This document shows positions 53,408 to 64,000 of a stretch of DNA of 64,000 nt, piece after piece. The notes under the pieces are model-generated. The model was given only the letters and a program-made list of their open reading frames with translations. It did not search any database and had not been told where the DNA came from. The first letter of the stretch is position 1. Every line of letters starts with the position of its first letter. This stretch comes from Litchfieldella rifensis (GTDB lineage Bacteria; Pseudomonadota; Gammaproteobacteria; Pseudomonadales; Halomonadaceae): positions 248,001 to 312,000 of the forward strand of contig NZ_JBHRUG010000027.1 in NCBI RefSeq assembly GCF_042646605.1. Direction: 5' to 3'. The translations under genes and the position numbers were made by a program.

Positions 53408-55222
53408 ATGGCCGGTCAGATCCCGCAACGCTTTATCGATGATCTGCTCGCTCGGGTCGACGTGGTCGAGGTGGTGGGGGAGCGTGTCACGCTCAAGAAG
53501 AGCGGACGCAATTATTCCGGGTTGTGTCCCTTTCACCAGGAGAACACGCCGTCGTTCACCGTCAGTCAAGATAAGCAGTTCTATCACTGCTTCGGCTGCG
53601 GTGCCCATGGCAATGCGTTGCGCTTCCTGATGGAGTACGACAACCTGCGTTTTCCCGAGGCGGTGGAGCAACTGGCTTCCCGCCAAGGGATGGAGGTGCC
53701 GCGGGAGGGTGGCGATGACCCGCATGCCCTGGCGCGGGAACGGAAGCGCAAGGAGGGGGTCAATCTGCTGGAGTTGGCGGCGAGCTTCTTTCGCAGCCGT
53801 TTGAAGATGCCCGAGGCTGAAGCAGCCCGCGCCTATCTCTCGCGGCGCGGCCTCTCCGCCGAGGTGCTGGCAGATTTTGGCGTTGGTTATGCGCCGGACG
53901 ACTGGGAGGCGCTCAAGCGCCACCTCGGCGAGCAGGGAATTCCCGAGGCGGTGCAGATCGAGTACGGCTTGCTGGTTCATCGCGAGGACAGTGGGCGCAG
54001 TTACGACCGTTTTCGCGATCGGGTGATGTTTCCGATTCGCGACTTCAAGGGACGCACCATCGCCTTCGGGGGCCGGGTGCTCGGCGATGCCAAGCCCAAG
54101 TACCTGAATTCACCGGAAACACCGGTGTTTCACAAGGGGCGCGAGCTGTATGGCCTGTACGAGGCACGCCAGGCCGATCGCCACCTCGAGCGAGTGCTGA
54201 TCGTCGAAGGTTACATGGACGTGGTGGCACTGGCGCAGTTCGGGATTCGCAATGCGGTCGCTACGCTAGGCACCTCGACCAGCGAGGAGCACCTGACGCG
54301 GCTGTTCCGGCTGGTGGGAGAGGTGGTGTTCTGTTTCGATGGCGACAGGGCGGGGCGTCAGGCGGCCACGCGTGCGCTCGAGACGGTGCTGCCACTGATG
54401 ATCGATGGTCGCCAGGCGCGCTTCCTATTCCTGCCTGAGGGCGAGGATCCGGACAGCCTGGTGCGGCGCGAAGGGGCCGATGCCTTCCAGGATCGCATCA
54501 CTTGTGCCAGCCCGTTGTCGGAATTCCTTTTCGAGCAGGCGGCAACCGGCCGTGATCTGGCGCGCGTGGAGGATCGCGAGCGCTATGCAAGCCAAGTGCT
54601 GAAGGCGCTGCAACGCCTGCCGGAGGGCATGCTCAAGACGATGCTGCTCAGTGAGTTGGCCAAGCGCACCGGGGTCGAGCAGGCGCGCTTCCAGGCATTG
54701 CTGGTCCCCGCAGAACCGGCCGAGGACGAGCGTCACGAGCCGCCGCCCGCTGTCGAGCTGCCGGCGGGTTTGCCGGCGAGCAAGGTGGGGAGGCGGCCTG
54801 GAGCGCTGGGACTGATTGGTCGCACGCTACAACTGCTGGTGCATGAGCCGCGTCTGGTCGAGCGGTTGCCAGAGACGCTGGACTGGTGTCCCACCGGCGA
54901 TCCCGACGGGGCGCTGTGTGCGGAGGTCATCGGCCTGTTGCGGGCGGGAGGTTACCGTAGCACCCAGGTGTTGCTGGCGCACTTCCATGGCCGGGCCGAG
55001 GGGCAGCGATTGGTCGCACTGGCGCGCCGTGAGTTGCTGATCCCGCGGGAGGCTCGTGCCACCGAGTTGGATGGTCTGGTCGAACATTTTCGCCAGCAGT
55101 GGTCACGCCAGACACCGCAGAGCGAGTTCGATGACCTGCTCTCCAGGGAGCGGAGCGGAGAGCGGTTATCCAGGGAAGACCGGGAGCGGCTCATGGAGTT
55201 GCTGACCACGCTCAGCCGTTGA
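53408..55222 (+). CDS. dnaG: DNA primase
   Basis: 604 residues. CHC2 zinc finger with Cys40, His43, Cys61, Cys64 (SGLCPFHQ, FYHCFGCGAHGNA), TOPRIM domain VLIVEGYMDVVALAQFG and VVFCFDGDRAGRQAA, and the C-terminal DnaB-binding domain. It makes primers for the DnaB helicase encoded at 8450. Preceded by an intrinsic terminator and followed by a 253-bp gap before rpoD. Confidence 0.97.
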   Translation: MAGQIPQRFIDDLLARVDVVEVVGERVTLKKSGRNYSGLCPFHQENTPSFTVSQDKQFYHCFGCGAHGNALRFLMEYDNLRFPEAVEQLASRQGMEVPREGGDDPHALARERKRKEGVNLLELAASFFRSRLKMPEAEAARAYLSRRGLSAEVLADFGVGYAPDDWEALKRHLGEQGIPEAVQIEYGLLVHREDSGRSYDRFRDRVMFPIRDFKGRTIAFGGRVLGDAKPKYLNSPETPVFHKGRELYGLYEARQADRHLERVLIVEGYMDVVALAQFGIRNAVATLGTSTSEEHLTRLFRLVGEVVFCFDGDRAGRQAATRALETVLPLMIDGRQARFLFLPEGEDPDSLVRREGADAFQDRITCASPLSEFLFEQAATGRDLARVEDRERYASQVLKALQRLPEGMLKTMLLSELAKRTGVEQARFQALLVPAEPAEDERHEPPPAVELPAGLPASKVGRRPGALGLIGRTLQLLVHEPRLVERLPETLDWCPTGDPDGALCAEVIGLLRAGGYRSTQVLLAHFHGRAEGQRLVALARRELLIPREARATELDGLVEHFRQQWSRQTPQSEFDDLLSRERSGERLSREDRERLMELLTTLSR

Positions 55223-55475
55223 GCGTGGGCGCAGGAAGCGTCGAGATCGAGCGAATCGGCTGCAGGGTTGAATTGTTGACTGTTATCACCATCTAAAGAG
55301 CATACGTTCGATTGAACCGGCAGCGAATGCAACCAAATAAATTAACACACCTGAGCGTCGGCGCAAATGGAGCGCTGGCGGATGAGCACGGTAAGCCGCT
55401 ATACTGATTGGCTTACGGTTTTTTACCGTCTACACGTTTGGGTGCTTCATTCTTCTTCGTCGAGATAGGGTTTCT

Positions 55476-57335
<1,860 letters not shown>

Positions 57336-57370
57336 TCGCTGGCACGCAAAGGCGTGTGAAACCATCGCCG

Positions 57371-57407
57371 ACAAGACGCCCGCAAGCTTGGCTTGCGGGC
57401 GTCTTGT
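57371..57407. terminator. Long perfect hairpin between rpoD and a convergent gene
   Basis: 17-bp perfect stem ACAAGACGCCCGCAAGC (57371-57387) and GCTTGCGGGCGTCTTGT (57391-57407), loop TTG, without a clear T tract. Probably the terminator of both converging transcripts. Confidence 0.75.
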
Positions 57408-57416
57408 CATTGGGCC

Positions 57417-58052
57417 TCAGGGCCGTGCTTGCCAGCGGCGTACCAGCATGACCAATTCGATTATCGCAATCAGGATCAGGCTGTAGCCGAGCAGTTCGGT
57501 GACTTCCTCGACGATGTCCTTGAACGTGCGTGCGTAGTTCTCGGCGAGAATGGCGATCCACAATTCGCTGCGCCCGAAAAGGCGTGAGAAGACGTAAGTG
57601 ACCAGAAAACCGCTGGCGAACAGCCCGAAGGAAAAGCTGTCGGCATAGTGCTCGAACTCGGCAAGGAATTCACGACGCCTACGGATCACCAGGAGCAGGC
57701 TGGGCAGTACCACCAGGGTCACCAGCACTTGCCAGGCGCCGTCGAAGACATGGGTATCGAGATGGGCATCCTGCTCGCGGATGAGGGAGGCGAGCAGGAA
57801 AGCGAGCATCAATAGTGTCACCGAGGGCAGTGCCTTCAGCACCTGACGGACATACAGCAGCAATGCCACCCCCAAGGCCAGCAATAGCGTCTGGGTGAAT
57901 TCGGTAAAGCCGATTTCCGTGAAGTGGGTTTCGCTCAGATCGCGGGCTTCGTAGTCGACGCCCTGCATCAGGGCGGTGACGAACAGGATGTACAGTAAAG
58001 CACGCAGGCAGGTGGCACGAAAACTGATGGTATTCCTGGAAGGTTGGGGCAT
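57417..58052 (-). CDS. Six-helix membrane protein of unknown function
   Basis: 211 residues from the ATG at 58052; a TTG at 58076 would add eight. Six membrane segments are clear (for example LRALLYILFVTALMQGV, FTQTLLLALGVALLLYV, VTLLMLAFLLASLI, LVTLVVLPSLLLVI, FGLFASGFLVTYVFS, LLGYSLILIAIIEL). Between helices are short charged loops, e.g. EARDLSETHFTEIGFTEF. I do not recognise the family. It stands alone: convergent with rpoD and upstream of a LysR gene on the same strand (72 nt away). Confidence 0.75.
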   Translation of the reverse strand: MPQPSRNTISFRATCLRALLYILFVTALMQGVDYEARDLSETHFTEIGFTEFTQTLLLALGVALLLYVRQVLKALPSVTLLMLAFLLASLIREQDAHLDTHVFDGAWQVLVTLVVLPSLLLVIRRRREFLAEFEHYADSFSFGLFASGFLVTYVFSRLFGRSELWIAILAENYARTFKDIVEEVTELLGYSLILIAIIELVMLVRRWQARP

Positions 58053-58124
58053 AGGCGGGTCCGTCCGGCAAGCCAAGTAAAATTAAGTCGTCCCTGAATT
58101 TTACCGTCCTCGTGATGGGCTGTG

Positions 58125-59057
58125 CTACCCAACCTCCTTGGGTATGCTGCGCCTGGCCTCTTCTACCAACCAGTCGTGCACGGCGCGTACGCGTCGGTCA
58201 TCGAGTGCGCCTTGGGCATGCACGATTCCGTAACGCTTGCCGGTTTCCACACGCTGCGGGAAAGGGGCGATCAGGGCACCGTTCTTGAGTTCGTTGGTGA
58301 TCAGTGTCTGGCGGGCGATGGCCACGCCCATGCCGGCGATCGCCGCTTCCATGGTCAACTGATTGCGGTTGAAGGTATAGCCGCGACGCACATTGACATG
58401 CGGTGCGGCGATGGCGCGCAGATAATGTTCCCATTCGGCATAGTCGTGGCTGCCGCGCCAGGCGGTCACGTCGTGCAGCAGCGGGTAATAGGCCAGGTCC
58501 TCGGGGCGCTGCAGGGGCGGCTTGCCACGCAACAGGCCAGGGGCGCAGACCGGAAAGATCACTTCGTCCATCAGCGGGGTGATCTGCAGTCCCGGGTAGT
58601 GTCCATCGTTAAGGTCCAGGGCCAGGTCGAAGTCGCCATCGCGCAGCGAGATGTTGCTGTCTTCGGCGGCCACGTGCAGTTCGATGTCGGGAAACCGGGC
58701 CTGGAGGCGAGGCAGTCGTGGCATCAGCCATTTGGTCAGAAACGAGGGTACCGAGCGGAGTCGAAGGATGCCGCTCATCACCCCGGAACGCAGGCGCTTC
58801 ACTTCCAGCCCCACCGATTGATAGGCCTCGTCGACGACGGCTGCCAGCCGGCGCCCCTCGTCGGTCAGTTCCAGTTGCCGGGGCAGGCGCCGGAACAGCT
58901 TGAAGCCCAGGCGCTCCTCGAGCTGTTTGATCTGTTGGCTGACCGCTCCCGTGGTGACATGCAACTCCTCGGCGGCGCGGGTGAACGACAGGTGACGAGC
59001 GCTGATCGCAAAGACCTTCAGCCAGGCATGGGTCTGGGCATTGAGAGTGCGGTTCAT
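58125..59057 (-). CDS. LysR family regulator (GcvA-like), probable regulator of sdaA
   Basis: 310 residues. N-terminal winged helix: FTRAAEELHVTTGAVSQQIK, GFKLFRRLPRQLELTDEG, which is the GcvA subgroup's pattern. C-terminal effector domain (RLRSVPSFLTKWLMPRLPRLQARFPDIELHV...). Divergent from sdaA with a 179-bp control region that contains the inverted repeat GTTTAG-N5-CTAAAC two bases from its own ATG. Inferred to respond to glycine/serine availability. Confidence 0.9.
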   Translation of the reverse strand: MNRTLNAQTHAWLKVFAISARHLSFTRAAEELHVTTGAVSQQIKQLEERLGFKLFRRLPRQLELTDEGRRLAAVVDEAYQSVGLEVKRLRSGVMSGILRLRSVPSFLTKWLMPRLPRLQARFPDIELHVAAEDSNISLRDGDFDLALDLNDGHYPGLQITPLMDEVIFPVCAPGLLRGKPPLQRPEDLAYYPLLHDVTAWRGSHDYAEWEHYLRAIAAPHVNVRRGYTFNRNQLTMEAAIAGMGVAIARQTLITNELKNGALIAPFPQRVETGKRYGIVHAQGALDDRRVRAVHDWLVEEARRSIPKEVG

Positions 59058-59058
59058 G

Positions 59059-59075
59059 GTTTAGTCATTCTAAAC
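59059..59075. promoter_or_regulatory. Inverted repeat in the LysR-sdaA control region
   Basis: GTTTAG (59059-59064), spacer TCATT, CTAAAC (59070-59075), perfect. It abuts the LysR start codon (59057), a classical position for autorepression of a LysR gene. Confidence 0.5.
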
Positions 59076-59236
59076 AAAGGACAAGTAATTCTCGGTTGTC
59101 GGTACGGCGATGTGGGACCAACATAGCGTAAACGCCCGGCAAGGGCACTATCGAAATCGTGTCGGTTTAGCCAGATTGATGTACGGCACGCGGCATATGG
59201 CGACGAAGCGCCCAACGGCGCCCCGAGGTAAGCATC

Positions 59237-60616
59237 ATGTCCATCAGTGTGTTCGACTTGTTCAAGATCGGTGTCGGGCCATCCAGCTCGCATACCGTGG
59301 GCCCCATGCGGGCAGCCTACGATTTCGTGCAGTCGTTGCGTGAACGGGAATTGCTCGAGCGCGTGGCGCGTATCGAAGTGCGGCTCTATGGCTCGCTGTC
59401 GGCCACCGGCATCGGGCATGGCACTGATCGTGCGGTGGTCATGGGCCTGATGGGAGAGCGGCCGGACCGCATCGATCCCAGCATCATCTCGCCGTGTATC
59501 GAGGAGTTGCTCGAGTCCCAGACCCTGCTGCTCGACAACCGGCTGGCGATTTCCTTCCTGTGGAGTCGCGACATGCAGCTGCTGGAAGAGAACCTGCCCT
59601 ATCACCCCAATGCCATGCAGCTGATCGCCCATGGCCATAGCGATGAACTTCATCGCAACACCTATTATTCGGTGGGTGGCGGGTTCGTGATCGATGAGGC
59701 CCAGGCTCAGACGGGTGACTTGGACACCGATACCACATCCTTGCCCTACGATTTCAACAGTGCCGCCGAACTGATGGCGCTGTGCCAGATGCATGACCTG
59801 CGCATCAGCGAGCTGATGCTGGAGAACGAGAAGGCCTGGCGAGACGAGGCGGAAATTCGCGCCGAGCTGTGGCGCATCTGGGAGGCCATGCAGGACTGCG
59901 TCGAGACCGGCCTGCACAATGAAGGGATTTTGCCTGGCGGATTGAACGTCAAGCGACGTGCCGCGGCGCTGCATCGTCGCCTGCTGGCAGTGGAGGACAG
60001 CCCTAGCCTGATCGCCTCGACTTTCTCGGCCATGGACTGGGTCAACGTCTTCGCTCTGGCGGTCAACGAAGAGAATGCCGCCGGTGGGCGCATGGTCACG
60101 GCACCGACCAACGGCGCGGCCGGTATCATCCCGGCGGTGCTGCACTACTACATGAAATTCCAGCCGGGTGCCAGCGAGCGCGACGTGGTCGATTTCCTGC
60201 TTGCTGCTGGAGCGGTGGGAATTCTGTGCAAGAAGAACGCCTCGATTTCGGGAGCCGAGGTCGGCTGTCAGGGCGAGGTGGGGTCGGCCTGTGCGATGGC
60301 CGCGGCCGGGCTCGCCGAGGTCATGGGGGGCAGCGTCGGTCAGGTCGAGAATGCCGCCGAGATCGGCCTAGAGCATAACCTGGGCCTGACCTGTGATCCG
60401 GTCGGGGGCTTGGTGCAAGTGCCTTGCATCGAACGCAACGCCATTGCTTCGGTGAAGGCCATCAATGCGGCGCAGATGGCGCTACGTGGCGATGGCGAGC
60501 ACTTCATATCGCTGGACAAGGTGATTCGCACCATGCGCGACACCGGGCGCGACATGCAGGACAAGTACAAGGAAACCTCCCGCGGTGGTCTGGCTGTGAA
60601 TGCCATCGAATGTTGA
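59237..60616 (+). CDS. sdaA: L-serine ammonia-lyase (iron-sulfur type)
   Basis: 459 residues, single polypeptide type. N-terminal beta domain ISVFDLFKIGVGPSSSHTVGPMRAAYDFV and alpha domain with the [4Fe-4S] cysteines in LCKKNASISGAEVGCQGEVGSACAM and GLTCDPVGGLVQVPCIERNAI. It deaminates L-serine to pyruvate. Divergent from the LysR regulator; ends in a strong terminator. Confidence 0.97.
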   Translation: MSISVFDLFKIGVGPSSSHTVGPMRAAYDFVQSLRERELLERVARIEVRLYGSLSATGIGHGTDRAVVMGLMGERPDRIDPSIISPCIEELLESQTLLLDNRLAISFLWSRDMQLLEENLPYHPNAMQLIAHGHSDELHRNTYYSVGGGFVIDEAQAQTGDLDTDTTSLPYDFNSAAELMALCQMHDLRISELMLENEKAWRDEAEIRAELWRIWEAMQDCVETGLHNEGILPGGLNVKRRAAALHRRLLAVEDSPSLIASTFSAMDWVNVFALAVNEENAAGGRMVTAPTNGAAGIIPAVLHYYMKFQPGASERDVVDFLLAAGAVGILCKKNASISGAEVGCQGEVGSACAMAAAGLAEVMGGSVGQVENAAEIGLEHNLGLTCDPVGGLVQVPCIERNAIASVKAINAAQMALRGDGEHFISLDKVIRTMRDTGRDMQDKYKETSRGGLAVNAIEC

Positions 60617-60652
60617 CTCGCTGACTCGATTTCTCTCTCGTATCAACCCCTT

Positions 60653-60679
60653 GGGCGCCTGGAACGGCGCCCTTTTTTT
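60653..60679 (+). terminator. Intrinsic terminator of sdaA
   Basis: GGGCGCC (60653-60659), loop TGGAAC, GGCGCCC (60666-60672), then seven T residues (60673-60679). Confidence 0.95.
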
Positions 60680-60687
60680 GTGCCGGC

Positions 60688-61596
60688 CTAGGATGAGGCG
60701 CTCCTGTAATGGCGGACGGGGAGCCTTTCGTCGATATGCGCGACCAGAAAATCGACGAACTGGCGCACCTTGGGCGACAGGTGACGGTGGCGAGGGTAGA
60801 CCGCCCAGACGGCGGTATCGGTGTGCTGGAAGGAGTCCAGGACCGAGATCAGCTCGCCCGACTGGAGATAGGGCTCGACGTAGTAGTCGGGCAGTTGGGC
60901 CAACCCCAGTCCCTTGAGAGTGGCATCCAGAATGGCCGGGCCGGAGTTGGCCTGCCAGCGGCCGTTGATACGGATCTCGCGGCGTTGGCCGTGGACCTCG
61001 AACAGCCAGCTATCGCGGGAACCCAGCAAGCAGCGATGACTGGCCAGCTCGGCCAGGCTATGGGGGCGGGGGACCTGCTCGAAATAGGTCCGGGAGCCGA
61101 CCACATACTCGTGTCGTTCGCACAGGCGCCGGGCGATCAGCGTCGAATCCTTGAGGACGCCCATGCGGATGGCGATGTCATAGCCCTCGTCGATCAGTTC
61201 CACCTGGCGATTGGTGAAGTGCATGTGTACCTCGAGTTGTGGGTGCAGGCACTGGAAGTCGTTGACCAGGGGGGCAATGTAACGCTCGCCGAAGGTCGTC
61301 GCCGAGGTCAGGTTGAGCACGCCCTTGGGTTTGGATTGCAGGTCATTGATGGCGGCTTCGGCCTCGCGAAAGCCGTCGAGTAGATGGCGGCAATGCTCGT
61401 AGTAGAGGGCGCCGGCATCTGTCAGACGGATCTGTCGCGTGGTGCGATACAAAAGTTGAGTATCGAGCTGGTTCTCCAGTTGGCCGACCAGGCGGCTGAT
61501 ATGCGAGTTGGAAACCTTCAAGTGGCGTGCCGCCGCGGAAAAGGTGCCCAGGCGCACCACCTCGGTGAAGGCCTCGATGCGATCCCAGCGTTGCAT
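60688..61596 (-). CDS. LysR family regulator divergent from adhC (GfnR-like)
   Basis: 302 residues. HTH GTFSAAARHLKVSNSHISRL and LLYRTTRQIRLTDAGALYY mark the CrgA-like LysR subgroup; the effector domain follows. It is divergent from the adhC-fghA formaldehyde detoxification genes with a 196-bp control region holding a perfect inverted repeat. Pseudomonas aeruginosa has a LysR regulator, GfnR, at the equivalent spot, so this is probably its counterpart; this rests on memory and context. Confidence 0.88.
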   Translation of the reverse strand: MQRWDRIEAFTEVVRLGTFSAAARHLKVSNSHISRLVGQLENQLDTQLLYRTTRQIRLTDAGALYYEHCRHLLDGFREAEAAINDLQSKPKGVLNLTSATTFGERYIAPLVNDFQCLHPQLEVHMHFTNRQVELIDEGYDIAIRMGVLKDSTLIARRLCERHEYVVGSRTYFEQVPRPHSLAELASHRCLLGSRDSWLFEVHGQRREIRINGRWQANSGPAILDATLKGLGLAQLPDYYVEPYLQSGELISVLDSFQHTDTAVWAVYPRHRHLSPKVRQFVDFLVAHIDERLPVRHYRSASS

Positions 61597-61616
61597 GCGT
61601 ATCGTTCTCCTTCTGA

Positions 61617-61638
61617 ATTATTGCTAACAGGCAATAAT
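61617..61638. promoter_or_regulatory. Perfect 22-bp inverted repeat in the LysR-adhC control region
   Basis: ATTATTGC (61617-61624), spacer TAACAG, GCAATAAT (61631-61638). T-N11-A-like layout, 21 bp before the LysR ATG (61596). Candidate operator of the LysR regulator. Confidence 0.6.
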
Positions 61639-61792
61639 CTTGTGAGTCTAACCCGGTTTATCCCCCAGTGCGGGCTCGCCTAGACTGCAAACATGATGTC
61701 GCGCGCCGGCAGTGTCGATCTGTGTCGCTATCAGTCACTTGCCGGCACCGGCTTGAGCCATTGATCGCCGTTTTACTGATCGGGAGAACCTG

Positions 61793-62894
<1,102 letters not shown>

Positions 62895-62978
62895 ACCGCC
62901 ATCCTCCTGAGTAGAGTGCATCGCCGTTGACCAGCTGCCCCCGTGACCGTGGGGCAGCGTGCTGCAAGAGGAGTTGCC

Positions 62979-63836
62979 ATGACCATGTCCGAATCACTTT
63001 CACTGGTGTCTGCCAGCAAGAGCTTCGGGGGCTGGATCAAGCGTTACAAGCACCATTCTCGGGCGCTGGATTGTGAGATGATCTTCGCTATCTACCTGCC
63101 GCCCCAGGCCGAGAACGAGACGGTGCCCCTGATGTGGTGGCTGTCGGGGCTGACCTGCACCGACGAGAATTTCATGCAGAAGGCGGGGGCTCAGCGTGTC
63201 GCTGCCGAACTGGGCATTGCCATCGTCTGCCCGGATACCAGTCCTCGTGGACTGGACCTTCCCGGCGAGCACGACAGCTATGATTTCGGCTCCGGCGCCG
63301 GATTTTATGTCAACGCGACTCGCGAGCCCTGGTCGCGACACTATCGCATGTACGACTATGTGGCCGATGAGCTGCCGTCGGTGGTGCGCCAGCATTTTCC
63401 GCTCAATGGACGGGAGTCGATCAGTGGCCACTCCATGGGGGGGCACGGCGCCCTGGTTCTGGCACTGCGCCATCCCGGACGCTACAGTGCGGTGTCCGCC
63501 TTCTCGCCGGTCGTCAATCCCAGCACCTGCCCCTGGGGCAAGAAGGCATTCTCGAATTACCTGGGCGACGATGCCGGTGCCTGGACCCAGTACGATGCCT
63601 GCGAACTGGTGGCCAAGGGCGCCTCGCGCCAGCCGCTGTTCATCGACCAGGGGGAAGCTGATAATTTCCTCGAGGAGCAATTGCGCCCCGAACGGCTCGA
63701 GGCAGTGTGCACCGAACATGATCACCCCCTGACCCTGCGTCGCCAGCCGGGTTACGATCATAGCTACTTCTTCATTGCCACCTTCATCGAAGACCACCTG
63801 CGTTATCACGCCGAGCGGCTACAGAAGCAGGCCTGA
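62979..63836 (+). CDS. fghA: S-formylglutathione hydrolase
   Basis: 285 residues from the ATG at 62979 (aggag upstream). Esterase D family: catalytic serine Ser152 in SISGHSMGGHGALV, conserved LMWWLSGLTCTDENFMQKAGAQR, DTSPRG, and the C-terminal His in PGYDHSYFFIATFIEDH; the Asp is in FIDQGEADNFL. It hydrolyses S-formylglutathione to formate and glutathione. Follows adhC by 84 bp and ends with a terminator. Confidence 0.97.
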   Translation: MTMSESLSLVSASKSFGGWIKRYKHHSRALDCEMIFAIYLPPQAENETVPLMWWLSGLTCTDENFMQKAGAQRVAAELGIAIVCPDTSPRGLDLPGEHDSYDFGSGAGFYVNATREPWSRHYRMYDYVADELPSVVRQHFPLNGRESISGHSMGGHGALVLALRHPGRYSAVSAFSPVVNPSTCPWGKKAFSNYLGDDAGAWTQYDACELVAKGASRQPLFIDQGEADNFLEEQLRPERLEAVCTEHDHPLTLRRQPGYDHSYFFIATFIEDHLRYHAERLQKQA

Positions 63837-63860
63837 CTTGCCTCAGGCAGGCCGATCCTC

Positions 63861-63886
63861 AAGCGCCGCATTCGTCGGCGCTTTTT
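63861..63886 (+). terminator. Intrinsic terminator of fghA
   Basis: AAGCGCCG (63861-63868), loop CATTCGT, CGGCGCTT (63876-63883), in a T run to 63886. The last 114 bases of the window hold nothing I can identify. Confidence 0.85.
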
Positions 63887-64000
63887 ATGGTCGTTTACCG
63901 TGCTTTCAGGCGACTTTGGCATATCCATATGCGACGTCATTGTCTAAGGGCAATGTTCATCCGCTTGTCGATAGGTAAATTTGTCATGTCAGATTGCGAC

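Overview
The window is a GC-rich, gammaproteobacterial chromosome segment. Gene content and order (rpsF-rpsR-X-rplI, lptD-surA-pdxA-rsmA-apaG-apaH, rpsU-dnaG-rpoD, a seven-subunit-type Mrp Na+/H+ antiporter operon, a PHA regulator and a DUF6482-type small protein) fit a halophilic Halomonadaceae member such as Halomonas. That assignment is inference from gene content; I ran no search. It is dense core genome with two sugar-catabolic insertions and no phage, IS, rRNA or tRNA that I can see.

Layout. 1-1955: ribosomal operon (rpsF cut by the window edge, rpsR, a polytopic membrane protein, rplI) ending in a strong terminator. 2018-8358: D-galactonate catabolism: a FadR-type GntR regulator, dgoD, dgoK, dgoA and an SMP-30 lactonase, then a LamB/ScrY-like porin with its own promoter region carrying a duplicated LacI-type operator. 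8450-11829: dnaB, two small proteins, hemH. 11854-11942: a 7-bp tandem repeat. 11980-17926 (minus): mrpA(B)CDEFG. 18427-23251: lytic transglycosylase, rsmE, phaR, purD, a phosphoribulokinase. 23278-35684: a LacI regulator (plus) facing a large minus-strand pentitol catabolic region: ribitol dehydrogenase, ribose-type ABC transporter, two FGGY kinases, an L-xylulose-reductase-like SDR, transaldolase and transketolase. 36013-41177: hinT, coq7, a DNA glycosylase, speD, an OsmC protein and the murU-amgK cell-wall recycling pair. 41332-49884: lptD to apaH, glpE, cca. 49891-57335: folK-folB, plsY, tsaD, rpsU-dnaG-rpoD. 57417-63836: a membrane protein, a LysR/sdaA pair, and a LysR regulator divergent from the glutathione-dependent formaldehyde pathway adhC-fghA. 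adhC is interrupted by a 10-N assembly gap.

How the genes work together. The dgo genes take galactonolactone/galactonate to pyruvate and glyceraldehyde-3-phosphate; the porin probably supplies the sugar. The pentitol region oxidises pentitols to pentuloses, phosphorylates them, and feeds them through its own transaldolase and transketolase to glycolysis.

Most interesting signals. The pentitol ABC operon and the ribitol dehydrogenase gene have near-superimposable promoters: the same 13-bp box, then 9 nt, a -35, 17 nt, a -10 and the same 18-bp LacI-type operator 3-4 nt further on. Eleven bases of the upstream box recur in front of the porin, suggesting a shared activator of carbohydrate genes. 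Other points: a 139-bp tandem duplication of the tsaD 3' end, perfect inverted repeats upstream of hemH and between the LysR gene and adhC, and a nested inverted repeat in the mrp leader.
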